Origin: Candidatus Rhodoferax odensensis
GTDB lineage: Bacteria > Pseudomonadota > Gammaproteobacteria > Burkholderiales > Burkholderiaceae_C
Direction: 5' to 3'
DNA length: 64,000 nucleotides
NCBI GenBank assembly: GCA_016718405.1
Contig: JADKDJ010000012.1
Span: 1-64,000 of the forward strand
Shown piece by piece: positions 37,482 through 46,337 of this stretch. The notes under the pieces were generated by a model. The model saw nothing but the letters and a program-made list of their open reading frames with translations, ran no database searches and had not been told where the DNA came from. Numbering within the stretch: position 1 is the first letter of the stretch; each line of letters opens with the position of its first letter. A program made the translations under genes and the position numbers.

Positions 37482-39164
37482 ATGTCTGAATCTTTTGCCG
37501 CCCTGTTTGAAGAATCCCTGACACGCACCGAAATGCGTCCAGGCGAAGTGATCACCGCCGAAGTCGTTCGCATCGAACACAGCTTCGTCGTGGTCAACGC
37601 CGGCCTCAAGTCTGAGGCCTATGTCCCACTTGAGGAATTCAAGAGCGACAAGGGCGAAATTGAAGTCCAGGTTGGTGACTTCGTGTCCGTGGCGATCGGC
37701 TCCATCGAAAACGGCTACGGCGACACCATTCTGTCGCGCGACACCGCCAAGCGACTGGCCTCGTGGATGAGCCTGGAAAAAGCCCTGGAAACGGGCGAGT
37801 TTGTCACCGGCACCACCAGCGGCAAGGTCAAGGGCGGCCTGACTGTTTTGGTAAATGGCATCCGCGCATTCCTGCCCGGCTCGCTGGTCGACACCCGTCC
37901 GACCAAGGACCTCTCTCCATACGAGAACAAGACTCTGGAGTTCAAGGTCATCAAGCTTGACCGCAAGCGCAACAACGTCGTGTTGTCACGCCGCGCCGTG
38001 GTGGAAGCCAGCATGGGCGAAGAACGCGCCAAGCTGATGAACACCCTCAAGGAAGGTTCCATCGTCCAAGGCGTGGTCAAGAACATCACCGAATACGGTG
38101 CCTTTGTGGACCTGGGCGGTATCGACGGCCTGCTGCACATCACCGACATGGCGTGGCGCCGTGTGCGCCACCCGTCCGAGGTGGTGCAAGCCGGCCAAGA
38201 GATCACCGCCAAGATCCTCAAGTTCGACACCGAAAAGAACCGTGTCTCGCTGGGTCTCAAACAGATGGGCGACGATCCGTGGATGGGCGTCAACCGCCGC
38301 TACCCGCAAGGCACCCGCATGTTCGGCAAGATCACCAACATCGCCGACTACGGCGCGTTTGTGGAACTCGAGCCGGGCATCGAAGGCCTGGTGCACGTGT
38401 CTGAAATGGACTGGACCAACAAGAACGTGGCACCCAGCAAGATCGTCTCCCTGGGTGACGAAGTCGAAGTCATGGTGCTGGAAATCGACGAAGACAAGCG
38501 CCGCATCAGCCTGGGCATGAAGCAGTGCAAGGCCAACCCGTGGCAAGAGTTCGCGCAAAACACCAAGCGCGGCGACCGCGTCAAGGGTCCGATCAAGTCC
38601 ATCACCGACTTCGGCGTGTTCGTCGGTCTGGCTGCTGGCATTGACGGCTTGGTGCACCTGTCCGACCTGTCCTGGAACGAACCCGGCGAAGCTGCCGTGC
38701 GCAATTACAAGAAGGGTCAGGACGTGGAGGCCATCGTACTGGCTGTGGATGTGGACCGCGAACGCATCTCGTTGGGCATCAAACAACTCGACTCTGATCC
38801 GTTCACCACTTTTGTGTCCGTCAACGACAAAGGCCAAACCGTTAGCGGCAAGGTCAAGACGGTGGACGCAAAGGGTGCCGAGATCGACCTGGGCGAGGAC
38901 ATCATTGGTTACCTGCGCGCCAGTGAGATCTCGCGGGATCGCGTCGAAGACGCCCGCAATGTGCTCAAGGAAGGCGACGAAGTGACTGCTGTCGTGGTCA
39001 ACATCGATCGCAAGACCCGCAACATCCAGTTGTCGATCAAGGCCAAGGACATGGCTGACCAGAACGAAGCCATGCAAACCTTGAGCCAACAGTCGGCCCG
39101 CGAAAACGCCGGCACAACCAGCCTGGGCGCACTGCTGCGCGCCAAGTTGGACAACAACAACTGA
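37482..39164 (+). CDS. rpsA: 30S ribosomal protein S1
   Basis: 560 residues with six S1 domains, the full length for a proteobacterial S1. It binds mRNA upstream of the start codon and delivers it to the 30S subunit. The repeats are easy to see: GSIVQGVVKNITEYGAFVDL, GTRMFGKITNIADYGAFVEL, GDRVKGPIKSITDFGVFVGL, and GQTVSGKVKTVDAKGAEIDL. It is 145 bp after aroA-cmk and followed by ihfB, the usual order. Confidence 0.97.
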   Translation: MSESFAALFEESLTRTEMRPGEVITAEVVRIEHSFVVVNAGLKSEAYVPLEEFKSDKGEIEVQVGDFVSVAIGSIENGYGDTILSRDTAKRLASWMSLEKALETGEFVTGTTSGKVKGGLTVLVNGIRAFLPGSLVDTRPTKDLSPYENKTLEFKVIKLDRKRNNVVLSRRAVVEASMGEERAKLMNTLKEGSIVQGVVKNITEYGAFVDLGGIDGLLHITDMAWRRVRHPSEVVQAGQEITAKILKFDTEKNRVSLGLKQMGDDPWMGVNRRYPQGTRMFGKITNIADYGAFVELEPGIEGLVHVSEMDWTNKNVAPSKIVSLGDEVEVMVLEIDEDKRRISLGMKQCKANPWQEFAQNTKRGDRVKGPIKSITDFGVFVGLAAGIDGLVHLSDLSWNEPGEAAVRNYKKGQDVEAIVLAVDVDRERISLGIKQLDSDPFTTFVSVNDKGQTVSGKVKTVDAKGAEIDLGEDIIGYLRASEISRDRVEDARNVLKEGDEVTAVVVNIDRKTRNIQLSIKAKDMADQNEAMQTLSQQSARENAGTTSLGALLRAKLDNNN

Positions 39165-39186
39165 TCGCTTGTTGATGTGCTGACGC

Positions 39187-39223
39187 AATACGACCGGTGG
39201 CCAAAGCACCGGTCGTATTTTTT
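39187..39223 (+). terminator. Rho-independent terminator of rpsA
   Basis: AATACGACCGGTG and CACCGGTCGTATT form a 13-bp perfect stem around a 7-base loop, followed by a T-run, 22 bases after the rpsA stop. Confidence 0.92.
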
Positions 39224-39242
39224 GGTCCGATAGATTACCGCC

Positions 39243-39557
39243 ATGACACGCTCCGATCTTGTTGAAGAACTGGCCGCAAGGTTTAGTCAGCTGACCCACC
39301 GCGATGCCGAATTTGCCGTGAAGGCAATCCTTGACGCGATGAACGACGCACTGGTTCGAGGGCACCGGATTGAGATTCGCGGTTTTGGCAGTTTTTCGAT
39401 TAACCACCGCCCGCCGCGCATTGGACGCAACCCACGCAGTGGCGAAAGCGTCGCCATTCCAGAAAAGCGCGTGCCCCATTTCAAGCCCGGCAAGGCCCTG
39501 CGTGAAGCCGTGGATCAGCGCACGGCACAGATGCAGGCGAAGACCAAGGCCTCATGA
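39243..39557 (+). CDS. ihfB: Integration host factor subunit beta
   Basis: 104 residues. HU/IHF DNA-bending protein: MTRSDLVEELAARFSQLTHR, HRIEIRGFGSFSINHRPPRI with the DNA-intercalating arm GRNPRSGESVAIPEK, and HFKPGKALREAVD. The position after rpsA identifies it as the beta subunit. It lies 20 bases after the rpsA terminator, so it must have its own promoter or depend on readthrough. Confidence 0.95.
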   Translation: MTRSDLVEELAARFSQLTHRDAEFAVKAILDAMNDALVRGHRIEIRGFGSFSINHRPPRIGRNPRSGESVAIPEKRVPHFKPGKALREAVDQRTAQMQAKTKAS

Positions 39558-39617
39558 TCACGGACTTCTGCAACGCGTGATCCCTTCGGTAGAATCAACC
39601 CGTCACTGGGAAGATTG

Positions 39618-39917
39618 ATGAAACACGTCCTGTGGCTGTTTAAGTGGATGCTTAAGACAGCCATTTTTTTTACGCTGCTTGCCTTCGCGTTGAACAATCA
39701 GCATGAGGCCAGCGTGCACTTCTTCTTCGGAACGCAGTGGCGCGCGCCGCAAGTGCTGATCGTGCTGGCGGCTCTGGCCTTGGGCGTAACCTTGGGCGTG
39801 CTGGTCATGGTACCGCGCTGGTGGAAGCACAAGCACCGCGCGCGCCACCAGCTTGCCGACGCCGGCACTACCACGCCATCGCCGACCAAACCCTTATCGG
39901 CGCCTCATGGATTTTGA
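39618..39917 (+). CDS. lapA: LapA family inner-membrane protein
   Basis: 99 residues of the DUF1049/LapA family. Two transmembrane helices (MLKTAIFFTLLAFALN and VLIVLAALALGVTLGVLVMV) with the FFFGTQWRAPQ turn between them, then a basic tail. LapA works with LapB in controlling lipopolysaccharide assembly and LpxC turnover. Its end overlaps the lapB start by 11 bases. Confidence 0.9.
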   Translation: MKHVLWLFKWMLKTAIFFTLLAFALNNQHEASVHFFFGTQWRAPQVLIVLAALALGVTLGVLVMVPRWWKHKHRARHQLADAGTTTPSPTKPLSAPHGF

Positions 39918-41064
39918 CTTCAGCTGGCTACTGATCGGACTGCCCCTGGCATTCGTCCTCGGTTGGTTGGCATCACGGCTCGATCTGCGCCAGTTGCGCA
40001 TCGAAAACCGCCAGACCCCAAAGGCCTACTTCAAGGGTTTGAACTTTCTGCTCAACGAACAGCAGGACCAGGCCATCGACGCCTTCATCGAGGCCGTTCA
40101 GAACGACCCGGATACCTCCGAGCTGCATTTTGCGCTGGGAAACCTGTTTCGACGCCGGGGCGAGTACGAACGGGCCGTGCGCGTGCATCAGCACTTGCTC
40201 TCTCGCGGCGACTTGCCCACGCCCGACCGTCATCGCGCCCAACACGCTCTGGCCCTGGACTACCTGAAGGCCGGCTTGCTTGACCGAGCCGAAGAGGCCC
40301 TGATCAAACTCGAGGAAACCGCCTTCGAGGCGCAGGCTCGTCTGGCCCGGCTTGCCATTTACGAACGCAGCCGCGACTGGGCCAGTGCGGCGCAGATCGC
40401 GCACCAGCTTGAGCAGTCCAATCAAGGCAGCTTCTCCACTCGCCTTGCGCACTACCTGTGCGAGCAGGCGCTTGCGAGTGCCAGCGACGACAACGCGAAG
40501 CAGGCGCAATTTTTACTGCGCCAGGCCATTGCCATTGCCCCCAACGCGCCCCGCGCTGGCCTGGAACTGGCAACGCTGATGCTGGCCACACAGCAAGCGG
40601 AGACAGCCTATTCGGTCCTTTCCCAAACCCTGGAGGCGGTGCCGGCTGCAGCCCCACTGTTGGCGGCCAGCATGGCCAAAGCGGCACTGGCGTGCGATGC
40701 AACCACGCAGGCCATTGCCCAGCTTCAAGCCAGCTACGACCAATCACCATCCCTGGATGTGCTGGACGCAATCGTGGCACTGGAAACCAACAAGGTCACT
40801 ACGACGCCATCCGGCCGCGACTGGTACGTACGCCACCTGGAGCGTGAGCCATCACTGATCGCCGCGGCCAAGTGGATCGAGGGTGAAAAACTTGAACACG
40901 AGCAGTTCCATCCCCTGGTACAAAAGGCGCTCGATCACGCCGTCAAACCCCTGCTGCGCTACCGCTGCGCCGCGTGTGGATTTGAGGCCAAGCAGCACTT
41001 CTGGCAATGCCCCGGCTGCCAGACCTGGGACAGCTACCCACCCAAACGGGTTGAAGAGTTATGA
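39907..41064 (+). CDS. lapB: Lipopolysaccharide assembly protein LapB
   Basis: 385 residues from ATG at 39907 (MDFDFSWLLIGLPLAFVLGW), which gives the expected N-terminal membrane anchor; the longer ORF start is within lapA. TPR repeats follow (AYFKGLNFLLNEQQDQAIDA, ELHFALGNLFRRRGEYERAV), and the C-terminus has the rubredoxin-like metal site CAACGF...CPGC. LapB recruits FtsH to degrade LpxC. Downstream is the heptose pathway, so envelope LPS genes are grouped. Confidence 0.94.
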   Translation: MDFDFSWLLIGLPLAFVLGWLASRLDLRQLRIENRQTPKAYFKGLNFLLNEQQDQAIDAFIEAVQNDPDTSELHFALGNLFRRRGEYERAVRVHQHLLSRGDLPTPDRHRAQHALALDYLKAGLLDRAEEALIKLEETAFEAQARLARLAIYERSRDWASAAQIAHQLEQSNQGSFSTRLAHYLCEQALASASDDNAKQAQFLLRQAIAIAPNAPRAGLELATLMLATQQAETAYSVLSQTLEAVPAAAPLLAASMAKAALACDATTQAIAQLQASYDQSPSLDVLDAIVALETNKVTTTPSGRDWYVRHLEREPSLIAAAKWIEGEKLEHEQFHPLVQKALDHAVKPLLRYRCAACGFEAKQHFWQCPGCQTWDSYPPKRVEEL

Positions 41065-41275
41065 ACACCTCCGGGCTTCGCGCGGTTTGCGGCGCTGCGC
41101 TTCGGTGCGGCAGCCAGCGGCAACGAGGCTTCAGGCCCGTTCATGCCTGCGCAGGCAGGTATGGCGCTGCGGGCATGAGCCCCTTGCAGGGGGCAATGCC
41201 GGTGGTCTGGCTGAGCCGGGTCCACGGTATTCCAGGGCGGGGTCAGTTCATGCGCCACAATTGAAGTGGAAAGAG
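41065..41275. repeat. Palindrome-rich spacer between lapB and hldA
   Basis: This 211-bp GC-rich stretch contains the perfect palindrome TGCCTGCGCAGGCA (41146-41159) and the near-palindrome GCCCCTTGCAGGGGGC (41179-41194). The hldA frame is open through it, but the sequence is not protein-like and the real start lies at 41276. It looks like a REP-type intergenic repeat; a related short motif with CCCTTTCAAGGGG occurs near 47152-47165. Confidence 0.4.
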
Positions 41276-42208
41276 ATGAGCATCGTTTCCAAACAAAAAA
41301 TGTCCACGGCCCGCGTGCTGGTGGTGGGTGATGTGATGCTGGACCGATACTGGTACGGTGCGGTCGACCGCATCTCACCGGAAGCCCCGGTGCCAGTCGT
41401 GCGCATCACACGTGAAGAGGAGCGCGGTGGAGGCGCAGCCAATGTGGCCTACAACGTGGTTACCCTTGGTGCGCAGGCTTCGCTACTGACAGTGGTCGGC
41501 GACGACGAGGCCAGCCACAAACTGGAGGCGCTACTGGGGGGCACTGGCATCGACACCCACTTTGGGCGTGACGCCGCCCTGAAGACCACGGTCAAGCTAC
41601 GGGTGATCGGTCGCCAGCAGCAATTGCTGCGACTTGACTTCGAGAACACGCCAAAGACCGAGGTGCTCGCGACACAAACCGCAAGCTTCATCAACATGCT
41701 GCCGACCCATGACGCGGTTCTGTTTTCCGACTATGGCAAGGGCGGTCTGGCGCACGTGGGCGACATGATTGCCCGGGCTCGTGGCGCCGGCAAACAAGTA
41801 TTGGTTGACCCTAAGGGCAGCGATTACTCCCGGTACCAGCACGCCAGCATCATCACGCCCAACCGCGCGGAACTGCAGCAAGTCGTCGGAACCTGGCGCG
41901 ATGAGCCCGATCTGCACACCCGCGCTCACAACCTGAGGACTGCGCTGGGACTCGACGCAGTGCTGTTGACACGCAGCGAAGAGGGCATGACGCTCTTTGA
42001 CGGCGAAGGGCAACTTCATGTCGAGGCACACGCGCGGGAGGTGTTCGATGTCACCGGCGCCGGCGACACTGTTATTGCCACCATGGCCGCGCTGGTGGCC
42101 GCTGGCCTGAGCTTTCGCGACGCCCTGCCCTGGGCCAACCGCGCCGGTGGCGTGGTGGTCGGCAAGTTTGGCACGGCCACGGTGTCCTATGAGGAGTTGA
42201 TGGCATGA
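41276..42208 (+). CDS. hldA: D-glycero-beta-D-manno-heptose-7-phosphate kinase
   Basis: 310 residues from ATG at 41276, preceded by a GGAAAGAG site. PfkB-family sugar kinase: RVLVVGDVMLDRYWYGAVDR, GGGAANVAYNVVTLGAQASL, VLVDPKGSDYSRYQHASIIT and the catalytic signature DVTGAGDTVIATMAALVAAG. It phosphorylates heptose 7-phosphate at C1 for LPS core heptose (RfaE domain 1). The cytidylyltransferase domain of HldE is absent, so that step is encoded elsewhere. Overlaps hldD by four bases. Confidence 0.93.
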   Translation: MSIVSKQKMSTARVLVVGDVMLDRYWYGAVDRISPEAPVPVVRITREEERGGGAANVAYNVVTLGAQASLLTVVGDDEASHKLEALLGGTGIDTHFGRDAALKTTVKLRVIGRQQQLLRLDFENTPKTEVLATQTASFINMLPTHDAVLFSDYGKGGLAHVGDMIARARGAGKQVLVDPKGSDYSRYQHASIITPNRAELQQVVGTWRDEPDLHTRAHNLRTALGLDAVLLTRSEEGMTLFDGEGQLHVEAHAREVFDVTGAGDTVIATMAALVAAGLSFRDALPWANRAGGVVVGKFGTATVSYEELMA

Positions 42209-43224
42209 CAAGAGTGGTGGTTACCGGCGCCGCCGGATTCATCGGCAGCAACCTGATCAAGGGACTCAATGCGCGTGGAATCGTGGACATCATTGCGGTC
42301 GATGATCTGACACAAGGCGACAAGTTTCGAAACATCGCAGACCTGCAGATTGCCGACTATGTGGATGCCGACGACTTCTATGACCTGTTTGCGGGTGGCT
42401 CCTATGGCCAGGTGGAGGCGGTGTTCCATGAAGGCGCCTGCAGCGACACGATGGAGGCCGATGGCAAGTACATGATGCGAAACAACTACACGACCTCGTG
42501 CCAGTTGTTCTTTGCCTGCCAGAAGCGCGGTGCGCGGCTGCTCTACGCGTCCAGCGCTGCCACGTATGGTGGTTCGCAGGGTTTTCGTGAAGAGCCGGCA
42601 TTCGAGCATCCGCTCAACGTGTATGGCTACTCCAAGCTGTTGTTCGATCAGCGCATGCGTCGGGAATGCGGCGCGCGCTTTCAGCGCGCGATGGATGGCA
42701 AGACGCAGCAAGTGGTGGGTTTTCGCTACTTCAATGTCTACGGACCGCGTGAGCAGCACAAAGGCCGCATGGCCAGTGTGGCATTCCACCAGTTCAACCA
42801 GTTCCGCGCCGAGGGGCGGGTCAAATTGTTTGGCGAGTATGGCAATTACGCGCCAGGCGGCCAGATGCGTGACTTCGTATTTATCGACGACGTCGTTGCG
42901 GTCAATTTGTGGTTTTTCGATCACCCGGACAAGTCGGGGATCTTCAACCTTGGCAGCGGTCGCGCACAGCCGTTCAACGACGTTGCCACCTCCCTGGTCA
43001 ATGCGCTGCGTAACCAGCAAGGTGAGCCGCCGCTGAGCCTGGCCGAGATGCTGGCGCAGGGGCTACTGGAATACATCGCCTTCCCTGACGCTTTGCGCGG
43101 CAAGTACCAGTGCTACACCCAAGCCGATTTGTCCGCCTTGCGTGGCGCCGGGTGTGATCACGCCTTTGCCGACGTCCAAAGCGGCGTCACGCGGTATGTC
43201 CATGCCTTGGCGCACCCCGCGTGA
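42205..43224 (+). CDS. hldD: ADP-L-glycero-D-manno-heptose 6-epimerase
   Basis: 339 residues. Short-chain epimerase making ADP-L-glycero-D-manno-heptose for LPS core. The Rossmann motif is VVVTGAAGFIGSNLIKGLNA; FHEGACSDTMEADGKYMMRN, LYASSAATYGG and the catalytic VYGYSKLLFDQ (YxxxK) are typical RfaD features. It begins in the hldA stop (ATGA). Confidence 0.95.
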   Translation: MTRVVVTGAAGFIGSNLIKGLNARGIVDIIAVDDLTQGDKFRNIADLQIADYVDADDFYDLFAGGSYGQVEAVFHEGACSDTMEADGKYMMRNNYTTSCQLFFACQKRGARLLYASSAATYGGSQGFREEPAFEHPLNVYGYSKLLFDQRMRRECGARFQRAMDGKTQQVVGFRYFNVYGPREQHKGRMASVAFHQFNQFRAEGRVKLFGEYGNYAPGGQMRDFVFIDDVVAVNLWFFDHPDKSGIFNLGSGRAQPFNDVATSLVNALRNQQGEPPLSLAEMLAQGLLEYIAFPDALRGKYQCYTQADLSALRGAGCDHAFADVQSGVTRYVHALAHPA

Positions 43225-43332
43225 TTGCCGCCTGCTATCCCGCAGTTGGCGTTTTCCCGGATACCGTCAACGCCACTTGCCGTTCAATCGTTGAAGGCGA
43301 GGACGATTCCCCTAACCATCAGGAGTAGCACT

Positions 43333-43926
43333 ATGTTGAAGAAGATTCTTGCATTGATTACCATGCTGTACGCAGCGGCCACCTTTGCTGCGGTTGACGT
43401 GAACAAGGCCAGCGCCGCTGACCTCGACGGCGTCAAGGGAATTGGTCCGTCCATATCCAGCAAGATTCTGGAAGAGCGCAAGAAGGGCAACTTCAAGGAT
43501 TGGAACGACTTCATCGAGCGGGTCAAGGGCGTGGGCGAAGGCAATGCCGCCAAGTTCTCCGCCGAAGGCCTGACTGTCAATGGCGCCGGCTTCAAGGGCG
43601 CAGCAGCGGCCCCCGCAGCGAAGAAGGATGAGAAGCCAATGGCCAAAGCCGAAGAGAGGAAGGCCGATGTCAAACCCGCTGCGGCTGCGCCAGCGACACC
43701 CACACCGGCGGCGGCAAATGTGCCGGCCGTGAAAGAGGAGAAAAAAGACCCCAAGGCTGAAGCCAAGGCGAAGAAAGAGGCCGACAAGAAAGCCAAAGCA
43801 GAAGAGAAGCAGAAGAAGGCCGACGAAGCCAAAGCAAAAAAGGAAGCCGCGTCAAAGGGCAAGGATGACAAGAAAGACGCTAAGGCTGATGCAGCCAAGC
43901 CGGCTGCCAGCGCGGCCAAGAAATAA
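43333..43926 (+). CDS. ComEA-like helix-hairpin-helix protein with a Lys/Ala-rich tail
   Basis: 197 residues from ATG at 43333, 4 bases after an AGGAG-containing stretch (43321-43325) with suitable spacing. A signal peptide (ILALITMLYAAATFAA) is followed by a ComEA HhH domain (VDVNKASAADLDGVKGIGPS, NDFIERVKGVGEGNAAKFSA) that binds DNA during uptake. The last 110 residues are almost only Ala, Lys, Pro, Glu and Asp (e.g. KAKKEADKKAKAEEKQKKAD), like histone-H1-type tails. Ordinary ComEA proteins of this group end after the HhH. The tail might hold DNA in the periplasm (inference). Confidence 0.85.
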   Translation: MLKKILALITMLYAAATFAAVDVNKASAADLDGVKGIGPSISSKILEERKKGNFKDWNDFIERVKGVGEGNAAKFSAEGLTVNGAGFKGAAAAPAAKKDEKPMAKAEERKADVKPAAAAPATPTPAAANVPAVKEEKKDPKAEAKAKKEADKKAKAEEKQKKADEAKAKKEAASKGKDDKKDAKADAAKPAASAAKK

Positions 43927-43944
43927 GCACCGCTTGGTCACAAC

Positions 43945-43968
43945 ACACCCGCTTCGGCGGGTGTTTTC
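43945..43968 (+). terminator. Rho-independent terminator of the comEA-like gene
   Basis: ACACCCGC-TTCG-GCGGGTGT followed by TTTC, 19 bases after the stop; the UUCG tetraloop is characteristic. Confidence 0.88.
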
Positions 43969-43993
43969 ATCTGAAAATGCTTGGCGCCCCGAC

Positions 43994-45076
43994 CTAGGGA
44001 AGCAGACTCACAGCATGCATGTAGGCCGCCGAAACCATCAGGGCGTCCCAATCCAGTGCCTTTGCCGAGGGCAACAACGCCAGACGACGCTCGTCACTGG
44101 CGTCGGATGGTCGCCAGTGTCCTTTGAGTTGCGCCTCGCTCAAGCCGTCGATCAGGTCATCCAGGAGCTGACTCTGGTTGAGACTCTGGTTGCACACCAG
44201 CACCATGTCACACCCGGCGGCGAGCGCAATCATCGCAGCCTGCAAGTAGCTGATTTCCTTGCCATTGAGCTGTCGGGCACCGGCCATCGACAGGTCATCG
44301 CTGAAGACGAGCCCGCCAAATCCGAGCTCTCCGCGCAGAATGTCCTGCAGCCATCGCGACGAAAAGCCCGCCGGCAGATCATCCACCTTGGGGTAGATCA
44401 CGTGCGCGGGCATGACACTGGTCAGCGTGGTGCTGAGCCAGCGATAGGGCGCAGCGTCGTCCGCCAGGATCGCCTTGAGACCACGCCGGTCAACCGGGAT
44501 CTCCGTGTGTGAATCGGCCCGGACAAAGCCATGACCAGGGAAGTGCTTGCCGCAATTGGCCATGCCACTTTGCAGCAATCCGTGCATCAAACTCTTTGCC
44601 AACACACTGACGAGGCGCTGATCCCGCCCAAATGCGCGATCTCCAATGACGGAACTCTGTCCAAAGTCCAGGTCCAGCACCGGCGTGAAGCTCAAGTCCA
44701 CACCGCAGGCGCGCAACTCGGCACCCAGAACATAGCCGCACGCCGTGGCTGCATTGGTGGCGCGCAGCGCACCAGTGCCCGGCGCTGGGCCATCGTCGCG
44801 CAACCACATCTCACCGAGTGCGCGCATGGGCGGCAAATGGGTGAAACCGTCTGTCTTGAAGCGCTGCACTCGCCCGCCCTCGTGGTCCACACAGATCAGC
44901 AAATCACGCCGGACTGCCTTGATGTCATGGCACAGGCGCTGCAACTGGGTGCGGTCTTGCCAATTGCGGGCAAACAAGATCAATCCGCCTACCAGCGGAT
45001 GCGCCAGACGTTGGCGGTCGGCATCGTTCAGAGAGGTGCCTGCAATATCAATGACAAGGGGAGCGTGTTGACTCAT
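43994..45076 (-). CDS. nagZ: Beta-N-acetylhexosaminidase
   Basis: 360 residues, GH3 family. It removes N-acetylglucosamine from anhydro-muropeptides in peptidoglycan recycling; cytoplasmic. Signatures: ICVDHEGGRVQRFK, GNCGKHFPGHG-type loop (NCGKHFPGHGFVRADSHTEI) with the catalytic His/Asp loop, and LVFSDDLSMAGAR with the nucleophile Asp. It is convergent with comEA. acpS lies upstream on the same strand. Confidence 0.95.
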   Translation of the reverse strand: MSQHAPLVIDIAGTSLNDADRQRLAHPLVGGLILFARNWQDRTQLQRLCHDIKAVRRDLLICVDHEGGRVQRFKTDGFTHLPPMRALGEMWLRDDGPAPGTGALRATNAATACGYVLGAELRACGVDLSFTPVLDLDFGQSSVIGDRAFGRDQRLVSVLAKSLMHGLLQSGMANCGKHFPGHGFVRADSHTEIPVDRRGLKAILADDAAPYRWLSTTLTSVMPAHVIYPKVDDLPAGFSSRWLQDILRGELGFGGLVFSDDLSMAGARQLNGKEISYLQAAMIALAAGCDMVLVCNQSLNQSQLLDDLIDGLSEAQLKGHWRPSDASDERRLALLPSAKALDWDALMVSAAYMHAVSLLP

Positions 45077-45118
45077 GGTGGTTTCTTCTAGACAAAGAAT
45101 CGCGGATAGCTACGACAT

Positions 45119-45547
45119 TTATAGCATTGAGCTGTTGTCGGAAAAAGCTCTCGGGCTGATCTGCTCGACGACACAGAAGCTGGCGGCGTAGTCAGTCTCA
45201 TCGCTGACGGTGATGTGGGCACGCAGGGAGCGCGAGTCAAACCACTGTTTGAGTGTGCCATGTAAAACCACAGTCGGCTGGCCGCTGGAGAGCTTGTCGA
45301 TCTCGCAAAGGCGCCAGGTCATGGGCATGCGCATGCCCAGACCGATCGCCTTACTGAACGCTTCCTTGGCGCTGAAGCGCGTGGCCAGGTATCGCACACC
45401 GCGCTCGGGCCAGCGCTGGCTGCGCAGGCGCCAAGTCGCGATTTCCGTGTCCCCCAGGATTCGCAAGGCAAAGCGCTCGCCGTGCCGATCCAGACTGGCG
45501 CGAATACGGCGCACGTCGCAGATGTCGGTGCCAATCCCGTAGATCAT
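45119..45547 (-). CDS. acpS: Holo-[acyl-carrier-protein] synthase
   Basis: 142 residues from ATG at 45547 (MIYGIGTDICDVRRIRASLD); the longer start at 45628 would lie inside pdxJ. It transfers 4'-phosphopantetheine to apo-ACP. The magnesium-binding Asp is in GTDICDVRRI and the second signature is RYLATRFSAKEAFSKAIG. The C-terminus (after CVVEQ) is about 14 residues longer than usual. The pdxJ-acpS order is standard in proteobacteria. Confidence 0.94.
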   Translation of the reverse strand: MIYGIGTDICDVRRIRASLDRHGERFALRILGDTEIATWRLRSQRWPERGVRYLATRFSAKEAFSKAIGLGMRMPMTWRLCEIDKLSSGQPTVVLHGTLKQWFDSRSLRAHITVSDETDYAASFCVVEQISPRAFSDNSSML

Positions 45548-45554
45548 GGTCGGC

Positions 45555-46322
45555 TCAGGCGCTGGCTTCGAGAATGCAGCGCAGGTAGTCTTTGACCGTG
45601 GCGGCGTAGCCCAGCTCCAGCGCATCACCGATCAACGCGTGGCCAATCGACACTTCCAAAACGCCGGGCACCTGCTTCAGGAAGTCAGTCAAATTGTCGC
45701 GATTGAGGTCATGGCCGGCGTTAACCCCCAGACCCGCTGCCTGCGCTGCCCGAGCCGCCTGGGAAAAACGCGCCAACTGGGCAGTCTGCTGCGTTGTACC
45801 GTACGCGGCGGCGTAGGGCTCGGTGTAGAGCTCAACCCGATCGGCACCAACCGCGCGCGCGCCTGCGACGCTACCAGCATCGGCATCCATGAACAGGCTG
45901 ACCCGCACGCCCAGGGTCTGCGCCTGGGCGATAAGACCACGCAGGCGCGGCCCGTCCTGAGCGAGGTTCCAGCCGTGGTCGCTGGTGAACTGTCCTTCCG
46001 AATCCGGCACAAATGTGCATTGGTGAAGCGGCAGGCCCCGTTGACGTAAGTCCTGCACGAAGCCGATCAAGTTCTGAAACGGGTTGCCCTCAATATTGAA
46101 CTCGCGATCTGGCCATGCCTGCATCACCGTGGCCAAGTCATACACATCCTCGGCGCGAATGTGGCGTTCATCCGGCCGCGGGTGCACCGTGATTCCGCTG
46201 GCACCCGCCTGCAGACACAAGACGCCTGCCCGCGTCACACTGGGGATGCCAAGGTGCCGGGTATTGCGCACCAGCGCCACCTTGTTGAGGTTGACGGACA
46301 GTGCCGTGGGCGCGTTGGTCAT
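45555..46322 (-). CDS. pdxJ: Pyridoxine 5'-phosphate synthase
   Basis: 255 residues; condenses 3-amino-2-oxopropyl phosphate with deoxyxylulose phosphate to make PNP. Signatures are VNLNKVALVRNTRH, GITVHPRPDERHIRAEDVYD, FNIEGNPFQNLIGFV, RVSLFMDADAGSVAGARAVG, and GLGVNAGHDLNRDNLTDFL. Seven bases separate it from acpS. Confidence 0.95.
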   Translation of the reverse strand: MTNAPTALSVNLNKVALVRNTRHLGIPSVTRAGVLCLQAGASGITVHPRPDERHIRAEDVYDLATVMQAWPDREFNIEGNPFQNLIGFVQDLRQRGLPLHQCTFVPDSEGQFTSDHGWNLAQDGPRLRGLIAQAQTLGVRVSLFMDADAGSVAGARAVGADRVELYTEPYAAAYGTTQQTAQLARFSQAARAAQAAGLGVNAGHDLNRDNLTDFLKQVPGVLEVSIGHALIGDALELGYAATVKDYLRCILEASA

Positions 46323-46337
46323 GGGCCTTGGTCTCGA

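Noticed and set aside
37986..39479. 497-codon minus-strand frame across rpsA and ihfB
   Set aside because: It spans two well-supported plus-strand genes and their terminator; typical GC-rich shadow frame.
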